From the NCBI RefSeq assembly GCF_016613475.2, contig NZ_CP071517.1, positions 310,001 through 374,000 of the forward strand: DNA of 64,000 nt, read 5' to 3'. The notes under the pieces are model-generated. The model did no database searches, was not told where the DNA came from, and saw only the letters and a program-made list of their open reading frames with translations. The stretch comes from Lysobacter arenosi. Lineage in GTDB: Bacteria; Pseudomonadota; Gammaproteobacteria; Xanthomonadales; Xanthomonadaceae. Positions 37,505 to 46,343 of the stretch are shown here, one piece after another; within the stretch, counting starts at the first letter, position 1; each line of letters opens with the position of its first letter. The position numbers and the translations under genes were made by a program.

Positions 37505-37540
37505 CCGCGCAGATGGCTGACGAATTCAGCATCTGCGCGG
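37505..37540 (+). promoter_or_regulatory. 5'-terminal stem-loop of hupB mRNA
   Basis: CCGCGCAGAT-G-GCTGA (37505-37520) pairs with TCAGC-ATCTGCGCGG (37526-37540): 15 base pairs with one bulged G and a CGAAT loop. With the predicted start at about 37503 the transcript would carry this helix at its very 5' end, 70 bases ahead of the ATG. Confidence 0.75.
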
Positions 37541-37610
37541 CACCAGTCGATCGGGCGCATGTCCCGATTATCAGAACATGCGGCAACATCCGCACAGGGA
37601 GTCAAAACGA

Positions 37611-37883
37611 ATGAACAAGGCTGAGTTTGTTGGCGCCGTCGCCGAAGCTGCAGAGCTGTCCAAGACCGATGCCGCCAACGCCGTCGACGCCGTGATCAGC
37701 GTCGTCACCAAGGCGCTGAAGAAGGGCGACACGGTGACGCTGGTCGGCTTCGGCACGTTCCAGGTCCGCAAGCGCGCCGCCCGCCAGGGCCGCAATCCGA
37801 AGACCGGCGAGACGATCAAGATCAAGGCCTCGAAGAATCCTTCGTTCAAGGCTGGCAAGGCGCTCAAGGATGCCGTAAACTAA
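37611..37883 (+). CDS. hupB: DNA-binding protein HU-beta
   Basis: Nucleoid-associated protein of 90 residues that bends DNA as a dimer. It matches HU along its whole length: [28 protein letters not shown], the [26 protein letters not shown] strand and arm containing the intercalating proline, and the closing [14 protein letters not shown]. The ATG at 37611 follows CAGGGAG; an ATG 11 codons upstream is out of keeping with the family start. The position after lon is standard in gammaproteobacteria. A tRNA-Val gene starts 13 bases after the stop, so both may be in one transcript. Confidence 0.97.
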   Translation: MNKAEFVGAVAEAAELSKTDAANAVDAVISVVTKALKKGDTVTLVGFGTFQVRKRAARQGRNPKTGETIKIKASKNPSFKAGKALKDAVN

Positions 37884-37896
37884 GCGACTCGCACGC

Positions 37897-37971
37897 GGGT
37901 GCTTAGCTCAGCGGTAGAGCGTCTCCTTTACACGGAGAGGGTCGGGGGTTCGAAACCCTCAGCACCCACCA
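37897..37971 (+). tRNA. tRNA-Val (anticodon TAC)
   Basis: 75 nt with CCA: acceptor GGGTGCT/AGCACCC, anticodon stem CTCC/GGAG region around TTTACAC with TAC. It begins 13 bases after the hupB stop, so it may be released from the hupB transcript. Confidence 0.95.
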
Positions 37972-38005
37972 AAAAGCGCCAGTTTGTGAAACGTTTTCAA
38001 AGTGC

Positions 38006-38082
38006 GGAGTGGTAGTTCAGTCGGTTAGAATGCTGGCCTGTCACGCCGGAGGTCGCGGGTTCGAGTCCCGTCCACTCCGCCA
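38006..38082 (+). tRNA. tRNA-Asp (anticodon GTC), copy 1
   Basis: 77 nt with CCA: acceptor GGAGTGG/CCACTCC, anticodon loop CTGTCAC with GTC, T-arm GTTCGAGTC. Identical to copy 2 at 38195. Confidence 0.95.
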
Positions 38083-38090
38083 GTTTCGCC

Positions 38091-38120
38091 AAAGGCGCCG
38101 GCAACGGCGCCTTTGTTTTC
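38091..38120 (+). terminator. terminator after tRNA-Asp copy 1
   Basis: AAAGGCGCCG-GCAA-CGGCGCCTTT with a T-rich tail (GTTTTC): a 10-base stem with a GCAA (GNRA) tetraloop. Confidence 0.85.
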
Positions 38121-38194
38121 CAAAGGGTAAGGGCAATGGATTTCCGTCTTGGCGGAACCGGAGCCGGGCCTGCAAGGGTCATGTTTCAAAGCGC

Positions 38195-38271
38195 GGAGTG
38201 GTAGTTCAGTCGGTTAGAATGCTGGCCTGTCACGCCGGAGGTCGCGGGTTCGAGTCCCGTCCACTCCGCCA
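38195..38271 (+). tRNA. tRNA-Asp (anticodon GTC), copy 2
   Basis: Same 77 nt as copy 1, exactly 189 bases downstream. Flanks also match (TTTCAAAG before; CAGTTT and a GCAA-loop terminator after), so the whole unit was duplicated in tandem. Confidence 0.95.
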
Positions 38272-38280
38272 GTTTTACCG

Positions 38281-38308
38281 AGGGCGCCGGCAACGGCGCC
38301 CTTTTTTC
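38281..38308 (+). terminator. terminator after tRNA-Asp copy 2
   Basis: AGGGCGCCG-GCAA-CGGCGCCCT followed by TTTTT; the same core as the terminator after copy 1. Confidence 0.88.
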
Positions 38309-38345
38309 TTCATGTATGGAGCGCCTCTGGCGCCCTTTTTTGAAC

Positions 38346-38371
38346 CGCGCCGGCAACGGCGCGTTTTTTTT
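38346..38371 (+). terminator. third GCAA-loop terminator upstream of ppiD
   Basis: CGCGCCG-GCAA-CGGCGCG followed by eight T. It shares the core of the two previous terminators but no tRNA precedes it. A weaker hairpin with a T-run lies between (GCGCC/GGCGC near 38321-38340). Confidence 0.85.
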
Positions 38372-38506
38372 GGCCGGAGTACCGGGCCCCGGTGCCCGGA
38401 TCCCATCTTCGGCCCGGCTGCGGCCCCGGAATCCCGCGCCGCCGGCCCCGTTTGCAGGCCTCCAAGCACGCTAAACTGTCGGGCTTACGACTGACGCGTG
38501 CCGGAT

Positions 38507-40486
38507 ATGCTGCAGAAACTTCGCGACAAGACCTCGGGCTGGATCGCCACCGTGATCCTGGGCCTGCTGATCATTCCCTTCGCCTTTGTCGGCATCGAGC
38601 AGTACCTCGGCCAGCGCACCGACAACTCGGTGGCGAAGATCGACGTGCCTCCGACCTGGTGGCCGTCGGCGCCGTCGTTCTGGCCGGTGTCGGTGTTCTG
38701 GCAGCACGACTCGATCGGCATCGACGAGTTCCGCAGGACCTTCGAACAGGCGCGCCAGCAGCAGCGTGCGCAGCAGGGCGAGGCCTTCGACGCGCGTGCT
38801 TTCGAAAGCGTCGACAACAAGCGCGCGATCCTCGACGGCCTGATCGACGCCCGTGTGCAGCAGCTCTCTGCGCAGCAAGACGGCATGGTCGTCAGCGATG
38901 CGATGGTGCGCAAGTCGATCCAGGAAGTTCCGGGTTTCCAGGTCGATGGCAAGTTTGATTACACGCGCTACAAGCTGGCGCTGGCGTCGCAGGTGCCTGC
39001 ACTGAACGAGCGTCAGTTCGAGCAGCAGGTGCGCGAGGGTCTGCAGCAGTCGATGATGTCGATGGGCGTTGCCGCCAGCAATTTCGTCACCACCGCCGAG
39101 ATGGACCGCCTGTTGCAGCTGATGGGCGAGCAGCGCGATGCCAGTGTGTTGCCGCTGCCGGCTCCGGTTGCCGACACCGGTGCGGTGACCGCCGCGGAGA
39201 TCCAGAAGTGGTACGACGGCCATGCCGCGCAGTACCGCGCGCCGGAAGCGGTGGCGATCGAATACGTCGAGATCAACAGCGCGACGCTGCCGGCTCCGGC
39301 GCCGGCGGACGACGCCACGCTGCGCCAGCGCTACGAGCAGGAAAAGAACCGCTTCATCGAAGCCGAGCAGCGCCTGGCTTCGCACATCCTGGTGCGCGTG
39401 CCCGAAGGTGCCGACGCCGCCGCGCAGAAGGCCGCCGAACAGAAGGCGACCCAGCTGGCCGCGCAGGCAAAGGCGCCTGGCGCCGACTTCGCCGCGCTGG
39501 CTCGCGCCAACAGCGACGACACCGGTTCGCAGGCCGTGGGCGGCGATCTTGGCTGGGTCAGCAAGGGCATGATGGTGGGCCCGTTCGAGAACGCTTTGTT
39601 CGCGATGAAGCCCGGTGAAATCAGCGCGCCGGTCAAGAGCGAGTTCGGCTGGCACGTGATCCAGCTGCGCGAGCTCAAGAGCGGTGCGCAGGAAAGCTTC
39701 GAGCAGGTGCGTGAAGCGCTGGCCCGCGAGCAGGCCGAGGCCGATCGCGAGCGCGTGGCCAGCGAGTTCAGCAGCCGCCTGGTCGACCTGACCCTGAAGA
39801 ATCCGTCGTCGCTGGCGCCGGCCGCTCGCGAGATGAACATTCCGCTGCAGAAGGCCGGTCCGTTCTCGCGCACCAATGCGCAGGGCATCGTCGCCAACCC
39901 GGCGGTGATCCGTGCCGCGTTCTCCGACAACCTGATCCAGGACGGTACGATCAGTGATCCGATCGAACTGGCTCCCGGCCATAGCGTGTTGATCCGCGTC
40001 ACGGCGCACACGCCGGAGCGGGCGCTGCCGCTGGCCCAGGTTCGCGACCAGGTGATCGCGGCGGTGCGTGCAGATCGCAGTGCGCAGGCCGCGCGCAAGG
40101 ATGCCGATGCGCTGGTCGCGCGACTGAAGGGTGGCGAGACGCTGGACGCCATTGCGGCCTCGCGTCAGCTGCCGCCGCCGCAGGTGCTGCCGGGCATTCC
40201 GCGCGGTGCGCCGGTGCCCGAGGCCAGCGTGGCCGATGCGATCTTCGCTGTTGCGGCTCCGGACGCCGGCAAGGTTTCGCCTGGCCAGGCGCAGCTGAGT
40301 GACGGTCGCATCGTGCTGTTCGCGGTGAGCAAGGTGACGCCTGGCGACGTGGCGTCGATGCCGGCGCAGCAGCGCGAGATGCTACAGCAGCAGATCGCCC
40401 GCATCGGCGGCAGCGATGACGTGCGCGCGCTGGTCTCGCAGCTGCGCAAGCGCGTCAAGGTTACGGTGGTCGAGCGCAATCTCTGA
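38507..40486 (+). CDS. ppiD: periplasmic folding chaperone/peptidyl-prolyl isomerase PpiD
   Basis: Inner-membrane-anchored chaperone helping exported proteins leave the Sec translocon; 659 residues (E. coli 623). A single N-terminal TM helix (about 11-32, GWIATVILGLLIIPFAFVGI) is followed by a large SurA_N-like helical region and a parvulin domain at about 290-385 (ASHILVRVPEG to FGWHVIQLRELKSG), then a second helical lobe. The ATG at 38507 and a GTG three codons upstream (38498) are both possible; the ATG better fits the family start MLQKLRDKTSGW. The gene stands alone between tRNA terminators and its own terminator. Confidence 0.95.
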   Translation: MLQKLRDKTSGWIATVILGLLIIPFAFVGIEQYLGQRTDNSVAKIDVPPTWWPSAPSFWPVSVFWQHDSIGIDEFRRTFEQARQQQRAQQGEAFDARAFESVDNKRAILDGLIDARVQQLSAQQDGMVVSDAMVRKSIQEVPGFQVDGKFDYTRYKLALASQVPALNERQFEQQVREGLQQSMMSMGVAASNFVTTAEMDRLLQLMGEQRDASVLPLPAPVADTGAVTAAEIQKWYDGHAAQYRAPEAVAIEYVEINSATLPAPAPADDATLRQRYEQEKNRFIEAEQRLASHILVRVPEGADAAAQKAAEQKATQLAAQAKAPGADFAALARANSDDTGSQAVGGDLGWVSKGMMVGPFENALFAMKPGEISAPVKSEFGWHVIQLRELKSGAQESFEQVREALAREQAEADRERVASEFSSRLVDLTLKNPSSLAPAAREMNIPLQKAGPFSRTNAQGIVANPAVIRAAFSDNLIQDGTISDPIELAPGHSVLIRVTAHTPERALPLAQVRDQVIAAVRADRSAQAARKDADALVARLKGGETLDAIAASRQLPPPQVLPGIPRGAPVPEASVADAIFAVAAPDAGKVSPGQAQLSDGRIVLFAVSKVTPGDVASMPAQQREMLQQQIARIGGSDDVRALVSQLRKRVKVTVVERNL

Positions 40487-40511
40487 TTGCGCCTCGCGAC
40501 TGATGCAAAAG

Positions 40512-40542
40512 AAAAGGCCCGGCAATGCCGGGCCTTTTTTTT
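40512..40542. terminator. terminator between ppiD and fabI
   Basis: Stem AAAAGGCCCGGC/GCCGGGCCTTTT with AAT loop and a T-run; the A-run on the other side makes it usable for convergent fabI as well. Confidence 0.93.
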
Positions 40543-40561
40543 GTGATTGATCAGCGACGAA

Positions 40562-41356
40562 TTATTCGTTGCCGATCCCGGTCATGCCCAGGATGTTGTA
40601 GCCGGCATCGACGTAGGTGACTTCGCCGGTGACGCCGCTGGCGAGGTCCGAGCAGAGGAAGGCGGCGACATTGCCGACGTCTTCGATCGTCACCGTGCGA
40701 CGCAGCGGTGCGTTCTCCTCGACGTGGCCGAGGATCTTGCGGAAGCCGGCGATGCCGGCGGCTGCCAGCGTCTTGATCGGGCCGGCGGAGATCGCGTTGA
40801 CGCGCGTGCCTTCCGGGCCGAGGTTGCAGGCGAGGTAGCGGACCGACGCTTCGAGGCTGGCCTTGGCCACGCCCATCAGGTTGTAGCCGACCAGGGCGCG
40901 CTCGGCGCCGAGGTAGCTCAGGGTCAGGATCGAACCGTTGCGGCCCTTCATCAGCGGACGTGCCGCCTTGGACAGTGCCGACAGCGAGTACGAGGAAACG
41001 TCGTGGGCGATGGCGAAGTTCTCGCGGGTCAGGCCGTCGAGGAACTGGCCGGCGATGGCTTCGCGCGGGGCGAACGCGATCGCGTGGACGAGGATGTCGA
41101 AGCCGTCGCTCCACTGCTGGCCGAGCTGCTCGAAGCAGGCGGCGATCTGTGCGTCATCGCTGACGTCGAGCGGCAGGACGATGTTGCTGCCGTACTCGGC
41201 GGCGGCCGACTCCACGCGCGACTTGAGCTTCTCGTTCTGATAGGTGAACGCCAGCTGCGCGCCTTCGCGGTGCATGGCCTCGGCGATGCCGCTCGCGATC
41301 GAGCGCTCGCTGGCGATGCCGGTGATCAGTGCACGCTTGCCTTGCAGAAAACCCAT
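40562..41356 (-). CDS. fabI: enoyl-ACP reductase (NADH) FabI
   Basis: Last reductive step of each fatty acid elongation cycle; the target of triclosan. The 264-residue SDR protein has the FabI N-terminus [25 protein letters not shown] (a modified glycine loop), Tyr148 in [11 protein letters not shown], and the catalytic Tyr158 and Lys165 ([15 protein letters not shown]-x6-K). [14 protein letters not shown] is the substrate loop. AAAGGAA lies in front of the ATG. It is a single leftward gene, sharing a bidirectional terminator with ppiD. Confidence 0.97.
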   Translation of the reverse strand: MGFLQGKRALITGIASERSIASGIAEAMHREGAQLAFTYQNEKLKSRVESAAAEYGSNIVLPLDVSDDAQIAACFEQLGQQWSDGFDILVHAIAFAPREAIAGQFLDGLTRENFAIAHDVSSYSLSALSKAARPLMKGRNGSILTLSYLGAERALVGYNLMGVAKASLEASVRYLACNLGPEGTRVNAISAGPIKTLAAAGIAGFRKILGHVEENAPLRRTVTIEDVGNVAAFLCSDLASGVTGEVTYVDAGYNILGMTGIGNE

Positions 41357-41502
41357 GAGCCGTTCCTTTCTGATGATGATGACCGCTGCGCCTGAGCGTA
41401 GCGCGGTCGAGCAAAGACTCTAGTGTAGCCGCCTGCGGGGGGCGGTTGCCGAGGGCGCCGTACGCGGTTTGACGATGCGGCGCCGTAGGGTCGGCGCCGC
41501 TG

Positions 41503-42669
41503 TCAGGGCGAGCCGGCCTCGCTCGGAACGCGGTTTCCCGGAGCGTCATGGGCGTCGATGACCAGCAATTGACCCGGCTTGAGCACGGCGCGGGCGCCCA
41601 GGCCGTTGCGCTGCATCAGGTCGGCGACACGGACGTCGTAGCGCCGGGCGATGGTCGAGGCACTCTCGCCTCGCTTGACGGTGTGCTTGCGTGAAGCGGC
41701 GGCAGGGGCCGTCGAGGCGGCCGCCGGCTCAGCCGACGCGACCGCATCGACCGGCGTTGCCGGTGCCGAGATCGCCAGCAGGCGGGCAGGTCGGGTGCCT
41801 ATGCCGTCGGCGTAGACCGGATTCAGGCGCACGAGCTGGCCGCTGTCCTCGCCGGTCCGGGCCGCCCACTGGTCGAGCCGCTTGATCTCGGCCGGCAGCG
41901 TCACGGCCTGCAACCGCGGCACGGGCCGGTCGAGCTGGCGCAGCCATTCCTCGCGGTCGTCGGCCTGCTCCATCAGGCAGGACAGGGCGTGCAGCTTGCG
42001 CACGTAGGCCTGGGTGATGTCGGACAGGCCGACCAGCTGTTCGGGTTTGGCGCTGCGCGCGACCTGGCCGCTGCGCTTGAGCGCGCCCATCACGCGGTAC
42101 TCGCCGGCGTTGTAGGCCATCACCGTCAATCGCCAGTCGCCTGCAAACATGCCATGCAGCGTCTTCAGGTAACGCACTGCGGCGGTGGTCGAATCCACCG
42201 GCGACAGGCGGCCGTCGTAACCGCTGCGCATGGGTACTTCATGGTTGCGCGCGGTGATGGCGATCATCTGCCACAAGCCGGCCGGGCCGGCCGGGCTGCG
42301 CGCGCCGGGGCGGTAGCCGCTCTCGACGAACGGGATCAGCGCGAACTCGGTCGGCAGGTGCGCCTGGCGAAGGGCGTCGACGACGTAGCCGAACAGCGGC
42401 AACAGGTCGTCGTCGACCGCGAGCCGCTTGGGGGCTGTGGCGAAATGCTGGCGCCAGCGAGGAGAGACGCCGCCGGGTTCGCACTCGGGTTCAGCCAGGC
42501 CTTCGCGGAACGATTCATAGATCTCGCGGCCGTTGCGGGTGGTCGCTTCGGCGGGTGTCGCCGCGGTCTGCGCCTGGTTCGCGCTGTCCTGGGCCATCGC
42601 CGGCAGCGCCAGAACGCCACCGAGGAACAGGCCGGTCGCCAGCCGGCGCCATGGGCGGGCGCACGTCAC
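41503..42669 (-). CDS. LysM-containing lytic transglycosylase (MltD-like)
   Basis: Periplasmic murein-cleaving enzyme of 388 residues. Signal peptide to about residue 26 (RRLATGLFLGGVLALPAMAQ), SLT domain at about 100-230 with catalytic Glu116 in LIPFVESGYRPGARSPAGPAG followed by LWQMI and VMAYNAGEYRV, and one LysM at about 330-376 (HTVKRGESASTIARRYDV). MltD of E. coli has two LysMs and a lipobox; here there is one LysM and no lipobox cysteine, so it is a soluble variant. Translation starts at GTG overlapping the gloB stop by four bases (GTGA). Confidence 0.9.
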   Translation of the reverse strand: MTCARPWRRLATGLFLGGVLALPAMAQDSANQAQTAATPAEATTRNGREIYESFREGLAEPECEPGGVSPRWRQHFATAPKRLAVDDDLLPLFGYVVDALRQAHLPTEFALIPFVESGYRPGARSPAGPAGLWQMIAITARNHEVPMRSGYDGRLSPVDSTTAAVRYLKTLHGMFAGDWRLTVMAYNAGEYRVMGALKRSGQVARSAKPEQLVGLSDITQAYVRKLHALSCLMEQADDREEWLRQLDRPVPRLQAVTLPAEIKRLDQWAARTGEDSGQLVRLNPVYADGIGTRPARLLAISAPATPVDAVASAEPAAASTAPAAASRKHTVKRGESASTIARRYDVRVADLMQRNGLGARAVLKPGQLLVIDAHDAPGNRVPSEAGSP

Positions 42670-43433
42670 GCGACGAATCCGTCCTTCCAGCGCCGCAATG
42701 CGGCGAACGCTTCCACACTGTCGCCCGGAGCCTGGCCGGTCTGGTGCAGCAGGGCGGCGCGAACCTCGGCGCTGTCCACGCGAAGGAACGGATTGGCCGC
42801 CAGTTCGCTGGCGATGGTGCTGGGCAAGGTCGGTTGACCGGTCTGGCGCATCGTCTGGGCATCCTCGGTGCGACGCGTCAGCGCCGGGTTTCCGGGTTCT
42901 ACCACGCGGGCAAAGGCCGCGTTTGAGAGCGTGTACTCATGTCCGCAACACAGCCGGGTCTGGCCGGGCAGGGCGGCGAGGCGTGACAGCGAATGATGCA
43001 TCTGCGCCGGGGTGCCTTCGAACAGGCGCCCGCAGCCGAGACTGAACAGGGTGTCGCCGCAGAACAACAGGTCGTGGCCGACATAGGCGACATGGCTGAG
43101 CGTGTGGCCGGGCAGGGCCATGACCTCGAATTCCCAGCCGGCCAGCTCGAAGCGGTCGCCGTCGCCGACGCGGCGGGTGGCCGTGGCGATGCGATCATCG
43201 ACCGGGGCCATCACCGGCAGCCCTCGCCAGCGCTCCAGCAGGGCGGGGACGCCGCCGATGTGGTCGTGGTGGTGGTGGGTCAGCAGGATTCCGGCCGGCT
43301 GCAGCCCGGCGTCGGCCGCGGCCAGGACCGGCGCGGCCTCGCTGGGGTCGACGATGAGGGCGCGCGAGCCGTCGTCGTCGGCACAGATCCAGATGTAGTT
43401 GTCGCTCAGGGCGGGCAGGGCCTGCAGGCGCAT
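42666..43433 (-). CDS. gloB: hydroxyacylglutathione hydrolase (glyoxalase II)
   Basis: Hydrolyses S-lactoylglutathione to lactate and glutathione, the second glyoxalase step. The 255-residue metallo-beta-lactamase-fold enzyme has the binuclear metal motif THHHHDH (52-58), GHTLSHVAYV, FCGDTLFSLGCGRLFEGT, LCCGHEYT and a C-terminal glutathione-binding helix region ending NPFLRVDSAEVR. The start MRLQALPALSDNYIW (ATG 43433, GAGGA upstream) is the GloB norm; 35 extra in-frame residues upstream are rejected. It is coupled to the transglycosylase and divergent from the methyltransferase gene. Confidence 0.95.
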   Translation of the reverse strand: MRLQALPALSDNYIWICADDDGSRALIVDPSEAAPVLAAADAGLQPAGILLTHHHHDHIGGVPALLERWRGLPVMAPVDDRIATATRRVGDGDRFELAGWEFEVMALPGHTLSHVAYVGHDLLFCGDTLFSLGCGRLFEGTPAQMHHSLSRLAALPGQTRLCCGHEYTLSNAAFARVVEPGNPALTRRTEDAQTMRQTGQPTLPSTIASELAANPFLRVDSAEVRAALLHQTGQAPGDSVEAFAALRRWKDGFVA

Positions 43434-43536
43434 GCGCAATGATCCTCGGAGGCTTGCCTGGGAGACACGGGCGTGCCGCACAATCGACCGACCCGACAGA
43501 ACTTCCCGATCCGTACGACCCGAGCCGGCCCAGACC

Positions 43537-44202
43537 ATGCCTCTGCCTTCCCACCCCCGTCAACCAGACGCGGCCCATGTGCCGCTGGCCTGGTTCAGCA
43601 GCGAGGCAGGCCAGGGCCTGCTGGCGGTGCAGGAAGCGGCGATGGCGCGGGTGCTGGCTTCCCGGCCGCCGGCGACCCCTTGGGCGTGGTTCGGGGTCCG
43701 TGGGGCCACCGCGCCGGAGATCGCCGAAGGCCGCGGCCTGGCCCTGCGCCGCAATGGCGCCGGCTTCGACGGTGGTGTCCGCTGCCGGTTGCCGTTGCCC
43801 TTCGCCAGCGAAGCCTTCGGCGCGATCCTGCTCCAGCACGCCCTCGATGACGGCTTTGCCATCGACCTGATCCTGGACGAGTGCGCGCGGATGCTGATGC
43901 CCGGCGGCACGCTGTGGCTGGCGGCACTCAATCCGTGGAGTCCATATCGGGCGCGTTGGGCGCGCACGGGACTGCATGCGCGCGATCCTGGCGGTTGGCA
44001 GTCGGCATTGCGGCGGACCGGCTTTGCCGTCGACACGGTCAGCCTGCAGTGGCTGGGGCCGCACTGGCGCGTTGCCCATGGCGAAGTTGGCGTCGGCGCG
44101 GCCGATCGTCTGCGCGCGGGCATTGCACTGACCGTGAACAAGCGCGTGCATGCGCTGATCCCGCCGACGCCACTTCGCAATCTGCGCTGGAGCGAGGTGT
44201 AG
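43537..44202 (+). CDS. methyltransferase-domain protein next to gloB
   Basis: A 221-residue protein resembling the small SAM methyltransferases that lie beside gloB and rnhA in many gammaproteobacteria. [41 protein letters not shown] matches the post-motif region (carboxy half of the Rossmann fold), but the usual motif I glycine loop is degenerate ([12 protein letters not shown]). SAM binding may be weakened or lost. The start is the ATG at 43537, on grounds of length. Convergent with nothing; rnhA follows after 70 bases. Confidence 0.75.
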   Translation: MPLPSHPRQPDAAHVPLAWFSSEAGQGLLAVQEAAMARVLASRPPATPWAWFGVRGATAPEIAEGRGLALRRNGAGFDGGVRCRLPLPFASEAFGAILLQHALDDGFAIDLILDECARMLMPGGTLWLAALNPWSPYRARWARTGLHARDPGGWQSALRRTGFAVDTVSLQWLGPHWRVAHGEVGVGAADRLRAGIALTVNKRVHALIPPTPLRNLRWSEV

Positions 44203-44272
44203 GTGGCCAGGTTGTCAGGAAGTTGCAGGCGAACCGCGCCCGTCGACTGCGCATTGCGGCGATAATGCCGCG

Positions 44273-44758
44273 ATGAATTCTGACGCAAGCACCACCGACA
44301 CACGCAAGCAGGTCGAAATCCACACCGACGGCGCCTGCCTGGGCAATCCCGGTCCCGGCGGCTGGGCTGCGCTGCTGCGCTTCCGCGGCCGTGAGCGCGA
44401 GGTCGCCGGCGGCGAAGCCGATACCACCAACAACCGCATGGAGCTGATGGCGGCGATCATGGCGCTGGAAACGCTCAGCGAGCCGTGCGAAGTCGTCCTC
44501 CACACCGACTCGCAATACGTGCGCCAGGGCATCACCGAATGGATCGGCAACTGGGTTCGCCGCGGCTGGAAGACCGCCGGCGGCGATCCGGTCAAGAACC
44601 GTGACCTGTGGGAACGCCTGCATGCGGCGGCGCAGCGCCATTCGATCCAGTGGAAGTGGGTGAAGGGCCATTCCGGCGACCCCGACAACGAGCGCGTCGA
44701 CGTGCTCGCACGCCTGCAGGCACAGCGCCTGCGCGGCAGTTCGGCCGTGGCTCGCTGA
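44273..44758 (+). CDS. rnhA: ribonuclease HI
   Basis: Cleaves RNA in RNA-DNA hybrids. The 161-residue protein has the four metal ligands Asp19 ([12 protein letters not shown]), Glu57 (NRMELMAAI), Asp79 (LHTDSQYV) and Asp143 (NERVDVLA), with [13 protein letters not shown] as the flexible loop containing the catalytic His. Slightly longer than E. coli (155) by a Ser/Thr-rich N-terminus. It precedes dnaQ, the widely conserved rnhA-dnaQ order. Confidence 0.96.
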   Translation: MNSDASTTDTRKQVEIHTDGACLGNPGPGGWAALLRFRGREREVAGGEADTTNNRMELMAAIMALETLSEPCEVVLHTDSQYVRQGITEWIGNWVRRGWKTAGGDPVKNRDLWERLHAAAQRHSIQWKWVKGHSGDPDNERVDVLARLQAQRLRGSSAVAR

Positions 44759-44843
44759 TCGTGTCCCCCCTGAGCACGCCGGCGGCGCGGATTGCGTTGC
44801 GTCGCCTGTCCGGGCGAGCGGCGATCGTGTGAGAATGGCGCCG

Positions 44844-45581
44844 ATGCGGCAGATCATCCTTGATACCGAAACCACCGGCCTGAGCTGGGAGCGCGGCAAC
44901 CGCGTGGTCGAAATCGGCTGCGTGGAATACATCGAGCGCCGACCCAGTGGCCGCACCTTCCATGTCTACCTGAAGCCGGACTGCGATTTCGAGCAGGGCG
45001 CGCAGGAAGTCACCGGGTTGACCCTGGACTTCCTCGCCGACAAGCCGGTGTTCGCCGACGTGGTCGAAGAGTTCATCGCCTTCATCGACGGCGCCGAACT
45101 GATCATCCACAACGCCGCGTTCGACGTCGGCTTCCTCGACAACGAGCTGCGCCTGGTGGACTCGCAATACGGCGGCCTGCGCGAGCGCTGCAACGTCGAG
45201 GACACCCTGCTGATGGCGCGGCAGCGGTTCCCCGGCCAGCGCAACTCGCTTGATGCGTTGTGCAAGCGGCTGGGCGTGGACAACTCGCACCGCCAGTTGC
45301 ACGGCGCGCTGCTCGACGCGCAGATCCTCGCCGAGGTCTACCTCGCGCTGACCTCCGGCCAGGAGGAAATTGGCTTTGCCAGCGATGCCGCCGGCACCCA
45401 GGTCGAAGTGGTCAGCTTCCGTACCGACCCGGCGGCGGCACGTCCGCGCGTACAGGTGGCCGCGGACGAACTGGCGGCACACGAAGCGCGACTGGAGAAG
45501 CTGCGTAAGAAGGCCGGCAAGTGCGTCTGGGACCAGTTCATCGTGGTCGCCGAGGCCGAAGCGGAACTCGAGCCGGCCTGA
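44844..45581 (+). CDS. dnaQ: DNA polymerase III epsilon subunit
   Basis: The 3'-5' proofreading exonuclease of the replicase, 245 residues (E. coli 243). Exo motifs are visible: ILDTETTGL (Exo I), IIHNAAFDVGFLDNEL (Exo II) and HRQLHGALLDAQILAEVY (Exo III). The C-terminal tail after about 185 contacts the alpha subunit. The ATG at 44844 gives MRQIILDTETTG; an ATG three codons upstream (44835) and a GTG at 44829 are also in frame. The 85 bases after rnhA show nothing notable. Confidence 0.95.
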   Translation: MRQIILDTETTGLSWERGNRVVEIGCVEYIERRPSGRTFHVYLKPDCDFEQGAQEVTGLTLDFLADKPVFADVVEEFIAFIDGAELIIHNAAFDVGFLDNELRLVDSQYGGLRERCNVEDTLLMARQRFPGQRNSLDALCKRLGVDNSHRQLHGALLDAQILAEVYLALTSGQEEIGFASDAAGTQVEVVSFRTDPAAARPRVQVAADELAAHEARLEKLRKKAGKCVWDQFIVVAEAEAELEPA

Positions 45582-45600
45582 CCGGCTGGTCGCGAACGCC

Positions 45601-45623
45601 TGGGTCCCGTCACTCGCCCGGCG
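45601..45623 (-). repeat. possible degraded third copy of the palindromic repeat
   Basis: On the plus strand TGGGTCCCG then TCGCCCGG matches the reverse complement of the 23-base repeat at roughly 15-18 positions. Like the two intact copies it lies between convergent genes (dnaQ and the PP2C phosphatase). Confidence 0.35.
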
Positions 45624-45638
45624 TCATGCCGGTAGACG

Positions 45639-46343
45639 TCAGTGGTGGCGGACCAGGATCACGGTGACGTTGTCGGAGCCGCCGCCATCCAGCGCGGCGG
45701 CCACCAGGGAATCCACGCACTCTTGCGCACTGCAGTCGTCCTGCGCCAGCACGCGGGCGATGCCACGGTCGTCGACTTCCTCGGTCAGGCCGTCACTGCA
45801 CAGCAGCAGCTGCATGCCGGGCTTGAGCTCGCCGGTCATGGTCTCGACGTTCAGGTTGCGCGGGTCGGTCACGCCCAGTGCCTGCGTCACGACATTGCGA
45901 TGGGGATGGCTGCGCGCCTGTTCATGGGTGATCGCTCCGGTGGCGATCAGCTCCTGGACATAGCTGTGATCCTGCGACAACTGCGCCAGGTGGCCTTCGC
46001 GCCACAGGTACACGCGGCTGTCGCCGACCCAGGCGACTTCGAAGCGACTGCCGGCGATGCGCGCGGCGACCACGGTCGTGCCCATCGGCAACGCGTCGTT
46101 GCGGCGCTTGGAGGTGCGGATGATCTCTTCGTCGGCGATGCGGATCGCCTGCGCCAGCGGCGTGCCGTCGCGGATCTCGCGGACGATGGTTTCGCGTGCC
46201 AGTGCGCTGGCGACCTCGCCGTATTCGTGCCCGCCCATTCCGTCAGCGACCAGCCACAGTCCCAGCTCGCCGTCACCGTAATAGGTGTCTTCGTTGAGCT
46301 CGCGGCGCAGGCCGACGTGAGTGAGGTGTCCGAATTCGATCAT
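45639..46343 (-). CDS. PP2C-family Ser/Thr phosphatase
   Basis: A 234-residue protein phosphatase of the PPM family, like the stand-alone bacterial Stp/PrpC enzymes. The metal-ligand aspartates lie in RRELNEDTYY, LVADGMGGHEYGEVAS, LLCSDGLTEEV and GGGSDNVTVILV. HSYVQELIATGAITHEQARSHPHRNVVTQALG is the typical central stretch. The start MIEFGHLTHVGLRRE (ATG 46343) is the family start; 48 in-frame residues upstream are rejected. No Ser/Thr kinase gene lies in the window, so its partner is unknown. Confidence 0.93.
   Translation of the reverse strand: MIEFGHLTHVGLRRELNEDTYYGDGELGLWLVADGMGGHEYGEVASALARETIVREIRDGTPLAQAIRIADEEIIRTSKRRNDALPMGTTVVAARIAGSRFEVAWVGDSRVYLWREGHLAQLSQDHSYVQELIATGAITHEQARSHPHRNVVTQALGVTDPRNLNVETMTGELKPGMQLLLCSDGLTEEVDDRGIARVLAQDDCSAQECVDSLVAAALDGGGSDNVTVILVRHH

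Noticed and set aside
37995..38308. CRISPR-like repeat
   Set aside because: Only two copies, each a complete tRNA gene plus terminator; no spacers or cas genes.
38009..38494. ORF across the tRNA-Asp repeat
   Set aside because: Covers two tRNAs and three terminators; the repeated peptide only mirrors the duplicated tRNA.
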